From Glaciihabitans tibetensis (GTDB lineage Bacteria > Actinomycetota > Actinomycetes > Actinomycetales > Microbacteriaceae), in the NCBI RefSeq assembly GCF_003003265.1, contig NZ_PVTL01000006.1, positions 276,729 to 340,728 on the forward strand: 64,000 nt of DNA, in the 5' to 3' direction. Within the stretch, counting starts at the first letter, position 1, and each line of letters begins with the position of its first letter. The position numbers and the translations under genes were made by a program. Positions 16,652-24,976 of the stretch are shown here, piece after piece. The notes under the pieces are model-generated. The model ran no database searches. It was not told the DNA's origin and saw only the letters and a program-made list of their open reading frames with translations.

Positions 16652-17128
16652 CCGGCGCGTTGCTTCGGTCGAGCCGGTCGAGCGCTAGCCCGACTGCTAG
16701 CCCGAGCCAGAGCGTGGCCATGGAACGGGCACTCGACGACCAAGCCTCATCGACCGGACAGCTATCGACCCTCGACGGGGAAAACGCTCGCTGGCCGGAC
16801 AGCAATCGACCCGTTCCGCGAGAAAAAGCGACGGGAGCGCCCACTCGACGGGGTGTTTCGACCCGGAGCGGCGCGAACTGCCCGGTCGACGAATCCAGGG
16901 AGCCCCTCACCTCAGTCACGACTTGGCAGGAAGAGGTGAGGGGCTTACTGCTGACTTTCCAGCCGAGGCCGGAATGAAGGAACCCCCAGCTGCAGCGGTG
17001 AACGCCGTGACCAGGGGCGATGAAACACCCGGGGCGACGATAACACGAAGTTGAGAAAAAATCTAGGTTTGTAGCACGTATCGCCCCTGATATTCCGCTT
17101 CGCATGGTTCCGGGTTCACTATTGCAGG
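16652..17128. other. gene-less stretch with a 13-bp inverted repeat and GTCGA-rich sequence
   Basis: No convincing gene is seen. Positions 16670-16900 are rich in short motifs such as CGACCGGACAG, GGTCGA and CTAGCCCGA. At 16901-16945 AGCCCCTCACCTC and its exact reverse complement flank a 19-base loop, a possible terminator for the upstream gene. From about 17050 the sequence becomes AT-richer and runs into the stop of the convergent isochorismatase-like gene. Confidence 0.55.
16901..16945. terminator. 13-bp perfect inverted repeat, possible terminator
   Basis: AGCCCCTCACCTC and GAGGTGAGGGGCT flank 19 bases. It lies 250 bases after the nearest upstream gene and is not followed by a T-run. The large loop makes a protein-binding site or an mRNA element equally possible. 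Confidence 0.45.
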
Positions 17129-17719
17129 CTATCCCAGAGTCGATATCTCGTCACTTGTATCGCGCGACGTTTCGAGTAGGGCCACGATCGCGTGGGTCGA
17201 ATCGAGCTGTCCGAGAGCCGGGAACACCCGCTCGACGCTGCCCGTGTGGGCTTCGAGGCGCGGATCGGTGATCGCATCGACGGCCACCACCACGCTGTAC
17301 CCGAGGTCGTAGGCCTGGCGGGCAGTGGACTCGATCCCGAAGCTCGTTGCGATGCCGGCGAGCACCACCTGCGTGACGCCGAGGGCTCGCAGGTGCATGT
17401 CGAGATCGGTGCCGGCGAAGGCGCTCCAGGTGGCGCGCGAGACCGTGAGGTCGGAGGGTTGCTGGTCGAGTGCGGGCAGCATCGCGCTCCATTCGGCCGG
17501 GAACGCGCGAGCGCCGGCGCCGTACTGGGTCTGGCCGGCCGGCGTTCCCGTGACGTTCGCCAGCACAACGGGCAGTCCGCGCTCGCGGAATGCGGCGAGC
17601 AACTCGACGTTGCGTGCGACGACATCCGCAATGGGGTGGGCCGTCGGGTTGGCCGCGGTTCCCGCCTGCAGGTCAACAACAATCAGGGCAACGGTCGGGT
17701 CGAGGTTGGTGATAGGCAC
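17129..17719 (-). CDS. isochorismatase-fold hydrolase lacking the catalytic cysteine
   Basis: GTG at 17719 has AGGAGA seven bases upstream, giving 196 residues. The fold is clear: 'TVALIVVDLQAG' with the catalytic Asp, 'WSAFAGTDLDMHLRALGV', and 'LAGIATSFGIESTARQAYDL'. In cysteine hydrolases of this superfamily the nucleophile falls where this protein has Gly in 'TSFGIE', and the usual Lys is Arg ('VSRATW'). EntB- and PhzD-type isochorismatases also have Gly at that place, so a vinyl-ether or other non-thiol chemistry, or a non-enzymatic role, is possible. It is divergent from a TetR gene across a palindromic operator. Confidence 0.85.
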   Translation of the reverse strand: MPITNLDPTVALIVVDLQAGTAANPTAHPIADVVARNVELLAAFRERGLPVVLANVTGTPAGQTQYGAGARAFPAEWSAMLPALDQQPSDLTVSRATWSAFAGTDLDMHLRALGVTQVVLAGIATSFGIESTARQAYDLGYSVVVAVDAITDPRLEAHTGSVERVFPALGQLDSTHAIVALLETSRDTSDEISTLG

Positions 17720-17796
17720 AGTGGTTCTCCTCTTGCGTAGTGGGATGTCGGGTCGAGCACTCACGGCCGGCTGTCGGGTGGAGCACTCAGATCGTC

Positions 17797-17832
17797 GTGA
17801 TACGGAGTCTCATCTGTGAGATAGCGTATCAC
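17797..17832. promoter_or_regulatory. palindromic operator between the isochorismatase-like gene and its TetR regulator
   Basis: GTGATACGGAGTCTCA and TGAGATAGCGTATCAC form a 16-base inverted repeat with 13 matches around a four-base centre. It lies in the 131-base divergent intergenic space, 19 bases before the TetR start, as expected for TetR autoregulation with control of the neighbour. Confidence 0.65.
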
Positions 17833-17850
17833 TGGCTAGACTCAAACATC

Positions 17851-18447
17851 ATGGATGTCGGCGTTCGAGAACTCACCCGGGACGCGGTGCGCGCGCGGCT
17901 CGCGGAGTCGATCTACGACTGCTTTCTCGAGAACGGCTTCGACGGCACCACGGTCGAAGAGGCGGCCAAGGCGGCGGGGATCTCCCGAGCAACCTTCTTC
18001 CGCTACTTCCCGTCCAAGGAAGACGCCGTGATCGTGGCTATGCAGTCGACCCAGCTCGACTACGCGAGCCTGCTGCGCACTTTCGATCTGACAAACGCGG
18101 AGCCGATCTGGACGCATCTGCGTCGCGCCTTCGAACCGGCGGTGCTGGTGGCGGAGGCCGAGGCCGACCCGACACGACTGCGCGCCAAGGTGAATCTCAT
18201 CAGCTCGATACCGTCGCTCCGTGCGCACCTCGGCGAGCGGCGCCTGCTCCAGGAGGAGTTGCTCGCCGCTGCCCTGGTGGAAAAGATCAGCGACCCGCTC
18301 ACCGCCAAGGTCCTCGTCGCCGCGGCTTTGTCGGCGTTCGATGTCGCCTGGCGCGAATGGGCGGAGCTGCCCGACACGTCGTTCCGCGAGCTGCTCGACG
18401 GGATCTTCGTCCGGCTGTCGGACCCCGCCATTGGGCACAGCCGGTGA
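17851..18447 (+). CDS. TetR family transcriptional regulator
   Basis: The ATG at 17851 starts directly before the DNA-binding domain; in-frame starts further upstream would read through the operator. The 198-residue product has the TetR helix-turn-helix 'GFDGTTVEEAAKAAGISRAT' with recognition helix 'FFRYFPSKEDAV' and an all-helical ligand domain. It probably controls the divergent isochorismatase-like gene. The TGA stop overlaps the GTG of the TupA-like gene by four bases, so the two are translationally coupled. Confidence 0.9.
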   Translation: MDVGVRELTRDAVRARLAESIYDCFLENGFDGTTVEEAAKAAGISRATFFRYFPSKEDAVIVAMQSTQLDYASLLRTFDLTNAEPIWTHLRRAFEPAVLVAEAEADPTRLRAKVNLISSIPSLRAHLGERRLLQEELLAAALVEKISDPLTAKVLVAAALSAFDVAWREWAELPDTSFRELLDGIFVRLSDPAIGHSR

Positions 18448-19445
18448 CGGCAGAAGAAGTGTCAGAAGCGCGCGGGCCAGAAGCGAGCGAGCCAGAAGCG
18501 ACGGTGCCGGACGCGAGCGTGCCCGTAGCCAGCCCCGCGCCGGCGAGCCCGCCAAACTCCAGGCCGGTCTGGCGGGAGCGCAGCAGGCTGGTGCGCGCGT
18601 GGCGGCTGTTCGTGACGCGCCGCCCGCGCACCTTCACCGAGAAGGTGCGCTACAAGATGTTGCGGGACCGTCGTCCCTTGGTCATCACCTTTGCTGACAA
18701 GGCGGCGGTGCGTGAGTACGTGACATCCACCATCGGCGCCCAATATTTGCCCGTTGCCTACGCGATCACGGCCGACCCCCGCGATCTGCTCACGCTCGAC
18801 CTGCCGGAGGCGTACGTCGTGAAGCCTACGCACGGCAGCGGGGTTGCGGTTGTCGTGTCCCCGCGGGCGTCGCCGGATGCCACGTTGCCGACCGACCCCG
18901 GGAGCTGGGTATACCGCCACGTACTTCCTGCGGCGGTTGATCGCACTCATCTCGCGTGGCTTGCAGAGGGCTGGATCGCGCAGCTGTACGGCCAGGGGCC
19001 GAACCGAGAGTGGGCGTACGGGCACGTGCCGCGGCAGGTCATCGTGGAGGAGCTGCTGACCGGTGAAGACGGCGGTATCCCCGATGACCTCAAGTTCTTC
19101 GTGTTCCACGGGTCCTGCCGCTACATCGAAGTCGACGCCGGCCGGTTCGGCCAGCGGACCCAGGACTTCTTCGACCGGGACTGGAACCACCTCGCGCTCA
19201 GCGGCGGACCGGCCTGGGCAGACCCGTCGCACCCCCGGCCCGCGGGCCTGGACGCGATGATCGCGCTCGCGGAGCGTCTCGCCGCAGAAACCGATTTCGT
19301 GCGGGTCGACCTCTACAACCTGCCCGACCGGGTGGTGTTCGGCGAACTCACCAGCTACCCCGCGGGCGGCACCAGTCCGTTCGAGCCGCGGCGGTTCAAC
19401 GCGGAGTTCGGCGCCCACTGGAGCGTGCCGAAGCGGTATCGGTGA
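18444..19445 (+). CDS. ATP-grasp protein, TupA-like (surface polymer biosynthesis)
   Basis: The GTG at 18444 overlaps the TetR stop (GTGA). The 333-residue protein has a low-complexity Pro/Glu/Ala N-terminus of about 40 residues. The body matches the TupA-like ATP-grasp family: 'PRTFTEKVRYKML', 'FADKAAVREYV', 'YVVKPTHGSGVAVVV' (ATP-binding Lys and Gly-rich loop), 'VIVEELLTGEDGGIPDDLKF', 'FFVFHG', and 'VRVDLYNL' near the metal site. TupA takes part in teichuronopeptide synthesis in alkaliphilic Bacillus. Here it faces a convergent glycosyltransferase block, which supports a role in a cell-surface polymer. Confidence 0.82.
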   Translation: MTAEEVSEARGPEASEPEATVPDASVPVASPAPASPPNSRPVWRERSRLVRAWRLFVTRRPRTFTEKVRYKMLRDRRPLVITFADKAAVREYVTSTIGAQYLPVAYAITADPRDLLTLDLPEAYVVKPTHGSGVAVVVSPRASPDATLPTDPGSWVYRHVLPAAVDRTHLAWLAEGWIAQLYGQGPNREWAYGHVPRQVIVEELLTGEDGGIPDDLKFFVFHGSCRYIEVDAGRFGQRTQDFFDRDWNHLALSGGPAWADPSHPRPAGLDAMIALAERLAAETDFVRVDLYNLPDRVVFGELTSYPAGGTSPFEPRRFNAEFGAHWSVPKRYR

Positions 19446-19537
19446 CCGGGCGCGGCCGAACCGACGGGGCACCGGCGCCTTGGCGCTCGCCGCAGAGGTG
19501 GCTCGTTGCCGTCACCGAGTAGGCCGACGCAGACCGC

Positions 19538-20458
19538 TCAGGCCCGCACCCAGCCGTCGCCGTCGCGCCGGACCGCGCCTCCGCGTTCGAAGGCCTCCAG
19601 CCAGCCCGTCATCGGCCACTGTCCCCACCGGTCGGCGAAGCGACGCCCGTTGCGCAGGATGTCGTCGAGGTGCTGCCACGGCGGAGACGAGGTGGGGTGG
19701 TGCTGGTGGTACGCGTGAGCGCCGCCGACCCAGGCCATCGGGATACCCGAGGAGCGCAGCGCAAACGCGAAGTCGGTGTCTTCCCCGCCGTACCCCTCGT
19801 ATCCCTCGTCGAATCGTGGTGTGGTGGCCCAGGTGCTCGCGGTCATCGAGAAGGACAGCGACCAGAAGAGGGTGTACTGGTCGGGCGTCGCCGGCAGTAC
19901 CTGCCCGGGCGGGGGTGCCGGGCGGGCGGTGTGGGGGTTGGTGGCGGTGACAAGCGCCGTGGCATCCGTCACATCAATGCCCGGCGGGAGGTAGGTGACC
20001 GGGCCGCAGAACACGGTATCGGGGTGCTCGGACGCCGCCGCGGTGTACCGGTCGATGAGGTCGGGACCGGGCACGCAGTCGGCGTCGAGGAAGATGAGCA
20101 CGTCGGCGCCCGCCGCGACTGCCCGGTCGGCTCCCGCGTTGCGTGCGGCCGCGAGGCGGAGCCCATGCGGGCCGGGCGGCACGTGGAGGGTGTGGTTGAC
20201 GAGGGTGCCCTCGGCGAGAGCACGGCCGGCGTCGAGGGAGTGGTCGTCTAGCGTGCCGTCGGAGGCGAGCCGCGGCGGAGTGTCATCGCCGACCCAGACC
20301 AGCACGCTGGTGACGCCGCCTATCTTCCTCACGGCTCGCAGCTGGTTATGCACGTGGGCGCGTCGGGGTGCGGACGCGAGCGTGATGACGGTCGGGGTCA
20401 TGGCGTGCGTGCTCGACGGCGCACTGGATTCGGCGTGGCTGGACCTCTCGCGGTTCAC
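19538..20458 (-). CDS. family 2 glycosyltransferase
   Basis: The GTG at 20458 overlaps the upstream stop by four bases (GTGA); an internal ATG at 20401 is the alternative and begins right at the fold. The GT-A core is visible: 'TPTVITLASAPRRAH', 'ARNAGADRAVAAGADVLIFL' and the metal-binding 'LDADCVPGP', followed by a galactosyltransferase-like acceptor region 'FDEGYEGYGGEDTDFAFAL'. It is predicted to transfer a sugar from a nucleotide donor to a surface glycan. It is the last gene of a four-gene coupled glycosyltransferase operon. Confidence 0.9.
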   Translation of the reverse strand: MNRERSSHAESSAPSSTHAMTPTVITLASAPRRAHVHNQLRAVRKIGGVTSVLVWVGDDTPPRLASDGTLDDHSLDAGRALAEGTLVNHTLHVPPGPHGLRLAAARNAGADRAVAAGADVLIFLDADCVPGPDLIDRYTAAASEHPDTVFCGPVTYLPPGIDVTDATALVTATNPHTARPAPPPGQVLPATPDQYTLFWSLSFSMTASTWATTPRFDEGYEGYGGEDTDFAFALRSSGIPMAWVGGAHAYHQHHPTSSPPWQHLDDILRNGRRFADRWGQWPMTGWLEAFERGGAVRRDGDGWVRA

Positions 20459-21597
20459 GAGCGGACCGCCCCGGCCGTAGCCTCGATCACCGTAGCCTCG
20501 ATTTCCGCGGCAGCGCGCTCGGCAGCACCGGCGGTCTGCCAGCGGGACCACTCCGGACGCAGCGAGCGCGCCTTCTCGAGCAGGCCGGGCCACGCGTCTG
20601 CGGCGGGCCAGCACGTTTCGACGACGGCGAGGCCAGCTTGCGCGAGGGCTTGGGCGGTCTGCGCCTGTTCTTCAAACGGACGTTCCTGGGGGATGATGAC
20701 GGCGCGTGCATTCGCAGCAGCCAGATCCGCGATCGAACTCTGGCCGGCCCAGGCGACGACGATGTCCGCGCGACGGAGCTGCACCCACGGGTCTTCCGAC
20801 CAGCCGCCGCCGAACCCGGGTATACCGAGGGCGCTCCAAGTGTATCCCGGTGTTGCTGCGGCGGCCGCGGTGATGGACTCCGCGGTCACGTCGCTACCTC
20901 CGGCGCCGCCCAGCACGAGAACCTCGGGACGCGCGTTTCCCGAGCGGGCGGGACGGTCGGACGCAGCGGCGGGCAGGTCGGACGCAGCGGCGGGCAGGCT
21001 GGGCGCGGCGGCGGGCAGGCTGGCCGCGGCGTCGTCGAGGCTGGGAGTAGCGTCCTGCCTGCCGGCAAAGCGGCTGATTCCCCCGACGTAGGCGACGCGC
21101 GGCAGGGCGTTCAGGTGGGCAGGCCGCATCAGGTCGCCCGGCCACGGCGCGATGACCGAGGTCGCGGCGCGAAACGCGAGGTCATGGGGGATGTCGTCGC
21201 GCGTGCCTGGCTGCGTAATCAATACGGTCGGGATCCCCAGCAGTCGCACGAACAGGGTGACCTCCGCCGAGACATCCACCACAAATGCGCTGACCGGGCT
21301 GTGATCAAGCTGGGTAGCAATCGCGGTCAGGCGACGCCGGTGCCCGTTGTGCAGCAGTGGTGCCCAGTGCAGCAGGCCGCCGGCGTCGGTGTTTCTGTGC
21401 CGGACCGGTCCGCCCGTTTCTGGTTCTTCGGCGTCGTCGCGGTCGAGCAGCACCCAGCGGCAGTTGGCCGGCAGGGTGGCTGGCTGCGGAAGGGAGCTGA
21501 AGCAGACGATCTCGCCGGCGACATGCGGAGCGATTGCGAGCAGCCGGCCGAGGTGGCCCCGTCCGTGGTGGTGGACGTACCAGCCGATTCGCGTCAC
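20455..21597 (-). CDS. MurG/GT28-like glycosyltransferase
   Basis: GTG at 21597 overlaps the upstream stop (GTGA), giving 380 residues. The N-terminus 'RIGWYVHHHGRGHLGRLLAI' has the HG-x-GH loop of GT-B enzymes of the MurG/UDP-glucuronosyltransferase kind. The C-terminal nucleotide-binding half carries 'LVLGGAGGSD' and 'ADIVVAWAGQSSIADLAAAN' with 'IIPQERPFEEQAQTA'. Between the halves lie four 21-base repeats (20960-21043) encoding LPAAA(P/S)-type units, an expanded interdomain linker. Donor and acceptor unknown. Confidence 0.82.
   Translation of the reverse strand: MTRIGWYVHHHGRGHLGRLLAIAPHVAGEIVCFSSLPQPATLPANCRWVLLDRDDAEEPETGGPVRHRNTDAGGLLHWAPLLHNGHRRRLTAIATQLDHSPVSAFVVDVSAEVTLFVRLLGIPTVLITQPGTRDDIPHDLAFRAATSVIAPWPGDLMRPAHLNALPRVAYVGGISRFAGRQDATPSLDDAAASLPAAAPSLPAAASDLPAAASDRPARSGNARPEVLVLGGAGGSDVTAESITAAAAATPGYTWSALGIPGFGGGWSEDPWVQLRRADIVVAWAGQSSIADLAAANARAVIIPQERPFEEQAQTAQALAQAGLAVVETCWPAADAWPGLLEKARSLRPEWSRWQTAGAAERAAAEIEATVIEATAGAVRS
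20960..21043. repeat. four 21-bp tandem repeats in a glycosyltransferase linker
   Basis: Units start at 20960, 20981, 21002 and 21023 and share the core (G)ACGCAGCGGCGGGCAGG. Being a multiple of three, they preserve the frame and encode seven-residue Leu-Pro-Ala-rich units between the two Rossmann halves. Confidence 0.8.
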
Positions 21598-22751
21598 GCC
21601 GCCTGCTCCGGGAGCGAGTCCAGCGACCCGAGCGAGTCTGCGCCGGCCATCAGCCGCGCGAAGTGCGCTTCGAGCGCCCCGATGCGGGCGGTAAGTGAAA
21701 AGCGCGCGATCGCACTCGCGCGCGTGGCCTCCCGGAAGCCCGACTCGGTGCGCGAGCGGGCGATGAGCGCGTGCGCCGCAGCAGCAAGCCCGGCGACGTC
21801 GCCGCGGTCGGCGGTCGCCATTCCCACACTCCCGCTGGCGATCTCGGAGACGCCGCCCACCGCGAAGCTCGCAACCGGGGTGCCGCACATAAGGGCTTCG
21901 GGCGCGACGAGACCGAATGGCTCCTCCCACGCGGGGGTGCCGATGGAGCAGGCGCTTCGCCCCACGACATCCGCCAGCTCCTCGGGAGAAAGGTGGCCAA
22001 CGTATCGAATCGTGTCACTGAGGCGGGGAAAGAGGTGCTGTTCGGCATACCGCTCGTCACCGATGCGCCCCGCGATGACGAGCGGCAGACCGAGACGCTC
22101 GGCGACGTCGATCGCGAGATGCGGCGCCTTCTCTTCGACGATGCGTCCGAACCACACGAGGTTCTCGCCCCCCTGACCGAGCGGCCAGGCTGCCGGATCC
22201 ACCGCGTTGCTCAGCACGGTCGACTCGATCCCGGCGGCGGCCCACTGGGCGCGGGTGTGCTCGCTCACCGAGAGGAAGTGGCTGGGCCGACCGGTCCCGG
22301 CCCGGTGCGCCGCGGCCAGGTGGGCTTCGACCATGTCCCGGTCCACCGGGGTGTGCAGCGTCGAGATCATCGGCACCCCGAGCTCGGCCGCGCGGCGAAG
22401 CGGAAGGCTGTGCAGGCAATGGTTGGAGATGACGTCGAATCGTTCCGGATGCGCCGCGATTACGTCAAGGGCATGTGCCAGCGCGGGAACAGACGACGTC
22501 TCGTAGCTCGCCGGGTAGGTGTCATCCGTCGGGTGAGCGCCCTCCGGCCAGGTGAGTGCGGGGGTGGTAAACGGGCTGCCCGCAGTGGTGCCGTCCGAGC
22601 CCTCCGCCGCGATGATCGTGACCTCGTGTCCTCGCGCGCGCAGCTGGTCGGCCTCGTTCCACACCGCGGACTCCAACCCTCCGGCGTGCGGACGGCGAAT
22701 CGGAAACCGGAGGGGAGCGATGACAACGATACGGAGGCGGTTCGCGGCCAT
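21594..22751 (-). CDS. family 4 (GT-B) glycosyltransferase
   Basis: ATG at 22751 forms TGATG with the upstream stop; an in-frame GTG three bases earlier would give a GTGA overlap. The 385-residue enzyme has the GT4 pattern: 'RIVVIAPLRFPIRRPHAGGL', 'WNEADQLRARGHEVTIIAAE', 'NLVWFGRIVEEKAPHLAIDV' and the donor-binding E-x7-E motif in 'EEPFGLVAPEALMCGTPV'. It is predicted to extend a lipid-linked or wall glycan. It is coupled to genes on both sides. Confidence 0.92.
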   Translation of the reverse strand: MAANRLRIVVIAPLRFPIRRPHAGGLESAVWNEADQLRARGHEVTIIAAEGSDGTTAGSPFTTPALTWPEGAHPTDDTYPASYETSSVPALAHALDVIAAHPERFDVISNHCLHSLPLRRAAELGVPMISTLHTPVDRDMVEAHLAAAHRAGTGRPSHFLSVSEHTRAQWAAAGIESTVLSNAVDPAAWPLGQGGENLVWFGRIVEEKAPHLAIDVAERLGLPLVIAGRIGDERYAEQHLFPRLSDTIRYVGHLSPEELADVVGRSACSIGTPAWEEPFGLVAPEALMCGTPVASFAVGGVSEIASGSVGMATADRGDVAGLAAAAHALIARSRTESGFREATRASAIARFSLTARIGALEAHFARLMAGADSLGSLDSLPEQAA

Positions 22752-23995
22752 CACGATCGGAGCTCGGATGGTGTTCTGTCGAGAACGAGCTGGCGGTAGA
22801 GCGCCGCGTGCGCGGACGTGAGCGAGTCGCGCTCCGTCTCGCGCTGCGCCTGCCGCCGCCGCACTTCTGCCGCCCGGTCGTCGGAGCCCGGTCGGGTTGC
22901 GCGGGGTGAGTCGAGCGCTGCCGCGATGGCCGCGGCAAGCGACATCCCATCCGACATCCCATCCGGCTCTGCAGACGGCGCTACAGAACGCTCCGCGGAG
23001 AATGACGCAACGCTGCCATCGGCGTGCTGCTCGGCGTAGAAGCCGAGCGCCGGTGCGGCGATGCCGGTGCCGAGGTCCCAGCACAGCTCCAGCCAGCCGG
23101 AGTGCGTGCCGTGCCGGTAGGGCAGCACGCAGACGTCCGAGCCCGCAATCGCGTGGGCCAGCGCGGAATCGTCGAGTCGGTCGTGCTCGAGGAGCTCGAC
23201 TCTCTCGCTGCCGGCGGTGATCGCCCGGATCTCGGCGCGCGCGGCGGCATCGCGCACCCGGTGGTGCATCCGCACGAGGGCGGTCACCTCGCGTCCGGCG
23301 CGGGCGAGGTCGTCGATCGCGCCGCACAATGCCGTCACCATGGCGACGGAATCGATGTTGGAGCGCAGGTCTTTGAGGTGCATTTCGACACGATATGAGG
23401 CGGATGCCGGGGGCTGCGGCATCGCGGAAGCGTCCGACACCACCGCAGGGTGAGGCAAGACGAGAGCGGAACGGCCCCACCGGCGCTGGATCTCGCGGGC
23501 GGCCCCAGCGGTGAGGGTGATGAGCGCGTCCGCGGCCGGGATCAGAACGTCGAGCTGCTCGCGGTAGCCGCTCTGGTCGCTGTCGCTTAACTGCGGGTGC
23601 TCGAGGTCGTGCACGGTGAATACCACCGGCCAGCCGACGTCGTGCGCCGCCGCCACGCAGGCCGCGAGGTGCTCGGGAGTGAACGACTCGGTGCCGAAAT
23701 GGATGTGCACCAGGTCCGCCGCGGACGCGTTATCGCGGATCCAGGACGGGTCCAGCGCAACGGGAGGCCACCACTGGCCAGCGGGTACGCCCGCGGGCAC
23801 CGGATCGGGCAGGACCGTGATCCCCTCGGACCCGCTGACCCGCTGGGGATAGGGGTGCGCTGCCGGAACGGATACCACTCTGATGCTGGGCTGGGACGGA
23901 GTGAGCGGAGCAGAAGATTTACCCAGGAGAGTCGGAGTCGTCCGGTGCAATACTCTCCCTCTCGCTCGTAAGCGCTCAAGGCAGAGCGCATTCAA
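22751..23995 (-). CDS. GT-B glycosyltransferase, first gene of the glycan operon
   Basis: The start is uncertain: the frame opens at a TTG at 23995 with no clear ribosome site, and another TTG lies at 23950. The up to 414-residue product has a GT-B layout: 'DLVHIHFGTESFTPEHLAAC' and 'WPVVFTVHDLEHPQLSD' in the acceptor half, and 'ELLEHDRLDDSALAHAIAGS' with 'CVLPYRHGTHSGWLELCWDL' in the donor half. The usual E-x7-E is replaced by a degenerate region. Four genes from here down to 19538 overlap by 1-4 bases and must act together. Confidence 0.82.
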   Translation of the reverse strand: MNALCLERLRARGRVLHRTTPTLLGKSSAPLTPSQPSIRVVSVPAAHPYPQRVSGSEGITVLPDPVPAGVPAGQWWPPVALDPSWIRDNASAADLVHIHFGTESFTPEHLAACVAAAHDVGWPVVFTVHDLEHPQLSDSDQSGYREQLDVLIPAADALITLTAGAAREIQRRWGRSALVLPHPAVVSDASAMPQPPASASYRVEMHLKDLRSNIDSVAMVTALCGAIDDLARAGREVTALVRMHHRVRDAAARAEIRAITAGSERVELLEHDRLDDSALAHAIAGSDVCVLPYRHGTHSGWLELCWDLGTGIAAPALGFYAEQHADGSVASFSAERSVAPSAEPDGMSDGMSLAAAIAAALDSPRATRPGSDDRAAEVRRRQAQRETERDSLTSAHAALYRQLVLDRTPSELRS

Positions 23996-24076
23996 AATAT
24001 ACGGGCCGCCCCTAGCGGGAATGGGGCCTTGACACTATGTGAACGGGATAGTAGGCATGCGGGATGCCCTCCGTGC

Positions 24077-24916
24077 CTACAGGCGCGCGTACTTCGCCCG
24101 GGCGAAGCAGTACACGCCGTAGAAGATCAGTCCGAGCGCGACGAGGGTGAGGATAGCGACACCGAACGGCAGCGCAACCAGCGACTTGAGCGCACCGTCC
24201 AGACCCGTCGCGGCCGAGGGGTCGGCGGTCGCCGCTGCGATTCCGAACAGGCCCCCGACAACAACGAGCGCTATTCCCTTGGCGATGTAGCCGCCGACAC
24301 CGAGCACGACGATTGCCGTGGTCGCGGCCCCCCGCGGCTCCGCGATGTCCGAGAGGAACTTCTTGCGGGCGCCCTTGACGATGAAGTAGACACCGATAGC
24401 GGCGATGGCGAGCGCAACCGCCACGAGCGCGAACACCCCACCGGGAGCGGCGAGCAGGCTTGCGCTCAAGTCCTGCGTCTGGCCGGAGCTGTCGGAGCTG
24501 CCGCCGCGCGCGTAGGTCGCGGCACTCGCACCGACGGCGAGGTAGGCAATGCCCTTGCCGCCTTCCTTGGCGCGATCGACCCAGGCGTCCTTGTCGGTGC
24601 CGCGGACGAGCACAGCCTCGAGCAGCTGGAACAGGCCAAGCGCCAAGAGCCCGATCACCACCACGACGAGAACAAAAACCCCGCCGGGGTTGGCCGCGAG
24701 CGAACCGAGCGCGCCGGACTGATCGGCCTCGCCGCCACCACCGAAGGCGACGCTCAGCGCGATTCCCCCGATCAGGATGTGCAGGAGCCCGTTCATCGCG
24801 AAGCCGCCGCGGGCGAGGACTTTCAGCACGGGACTGTCCTGCATACGGTCGGCCGCGCGGCGCGACGAGGTTGCGGCGGCGGAGGCTGCGTCGGAGGCAT
24901 CGTTCAGATCAGGCAT
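24077..24916 (-). CDS. DUF1206 integral membrane protein
   Basis: A 279-residue protein with six membrane helices in three repeats of about 80 residues, each with a conserved 'ARGGFAMNGLLHILIGGIAL'-like first helix. The other two repeats open at 'EGGKGIAYLAVGASAATYA' and 'VGGYIAKGIALVVVGGLFG'. This is the DUF1206 architecture. Function unknown. The start lies 22 bases from the 17-bp terminator of the upstream surface-protein gene, so it is probably transcribed independently. Confidence 0.88.
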   Translation of the reverse strand: MPDLNDASDAASAAATSSRRAADRMQDSPVLKVLARGGFAMNGLLHILIGGIALSVAFGGGGEADQSGALGSLAANPGGVFVLVVVVIGLLALGLFQLLEAVLVRGTDKDAWVDRAKEGGKGIAYLAVGASAATYARGGSSDSSGQTQDLSASLLAAPGGVFALVAVALAIAAIGVYFIVKGARKKFLSDIAEPRGAATTAIVVLGVGGYIAKGIALVVVGGLFGIAAATADPSAATGLDGALKSLVALPFGVAILTLVALGLIFYGVYCFARAKYARL

Positions 24917-24937
24917 GCCCCAACATTAGGGCCCAAC

Positions 24938-24975
24938 CGATGCGGACTCACCCCAGCAGGGGTGAGTCCGCATCG
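24938..24975 (-). terminator. 17-bp perfect hairpin terminator after the surface-protein locus
   Basis: CGATGCGGACTCACCCC, loop AGCA and GGGGTGAGTCCGCATCG. It lies directly after the stop of the LPXTG-bearing reading frame, which supports that frame belonging to the same transcription unit as the giant gene upstream. Confidence 0.85.
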
Positions 24976-24976
24976 C

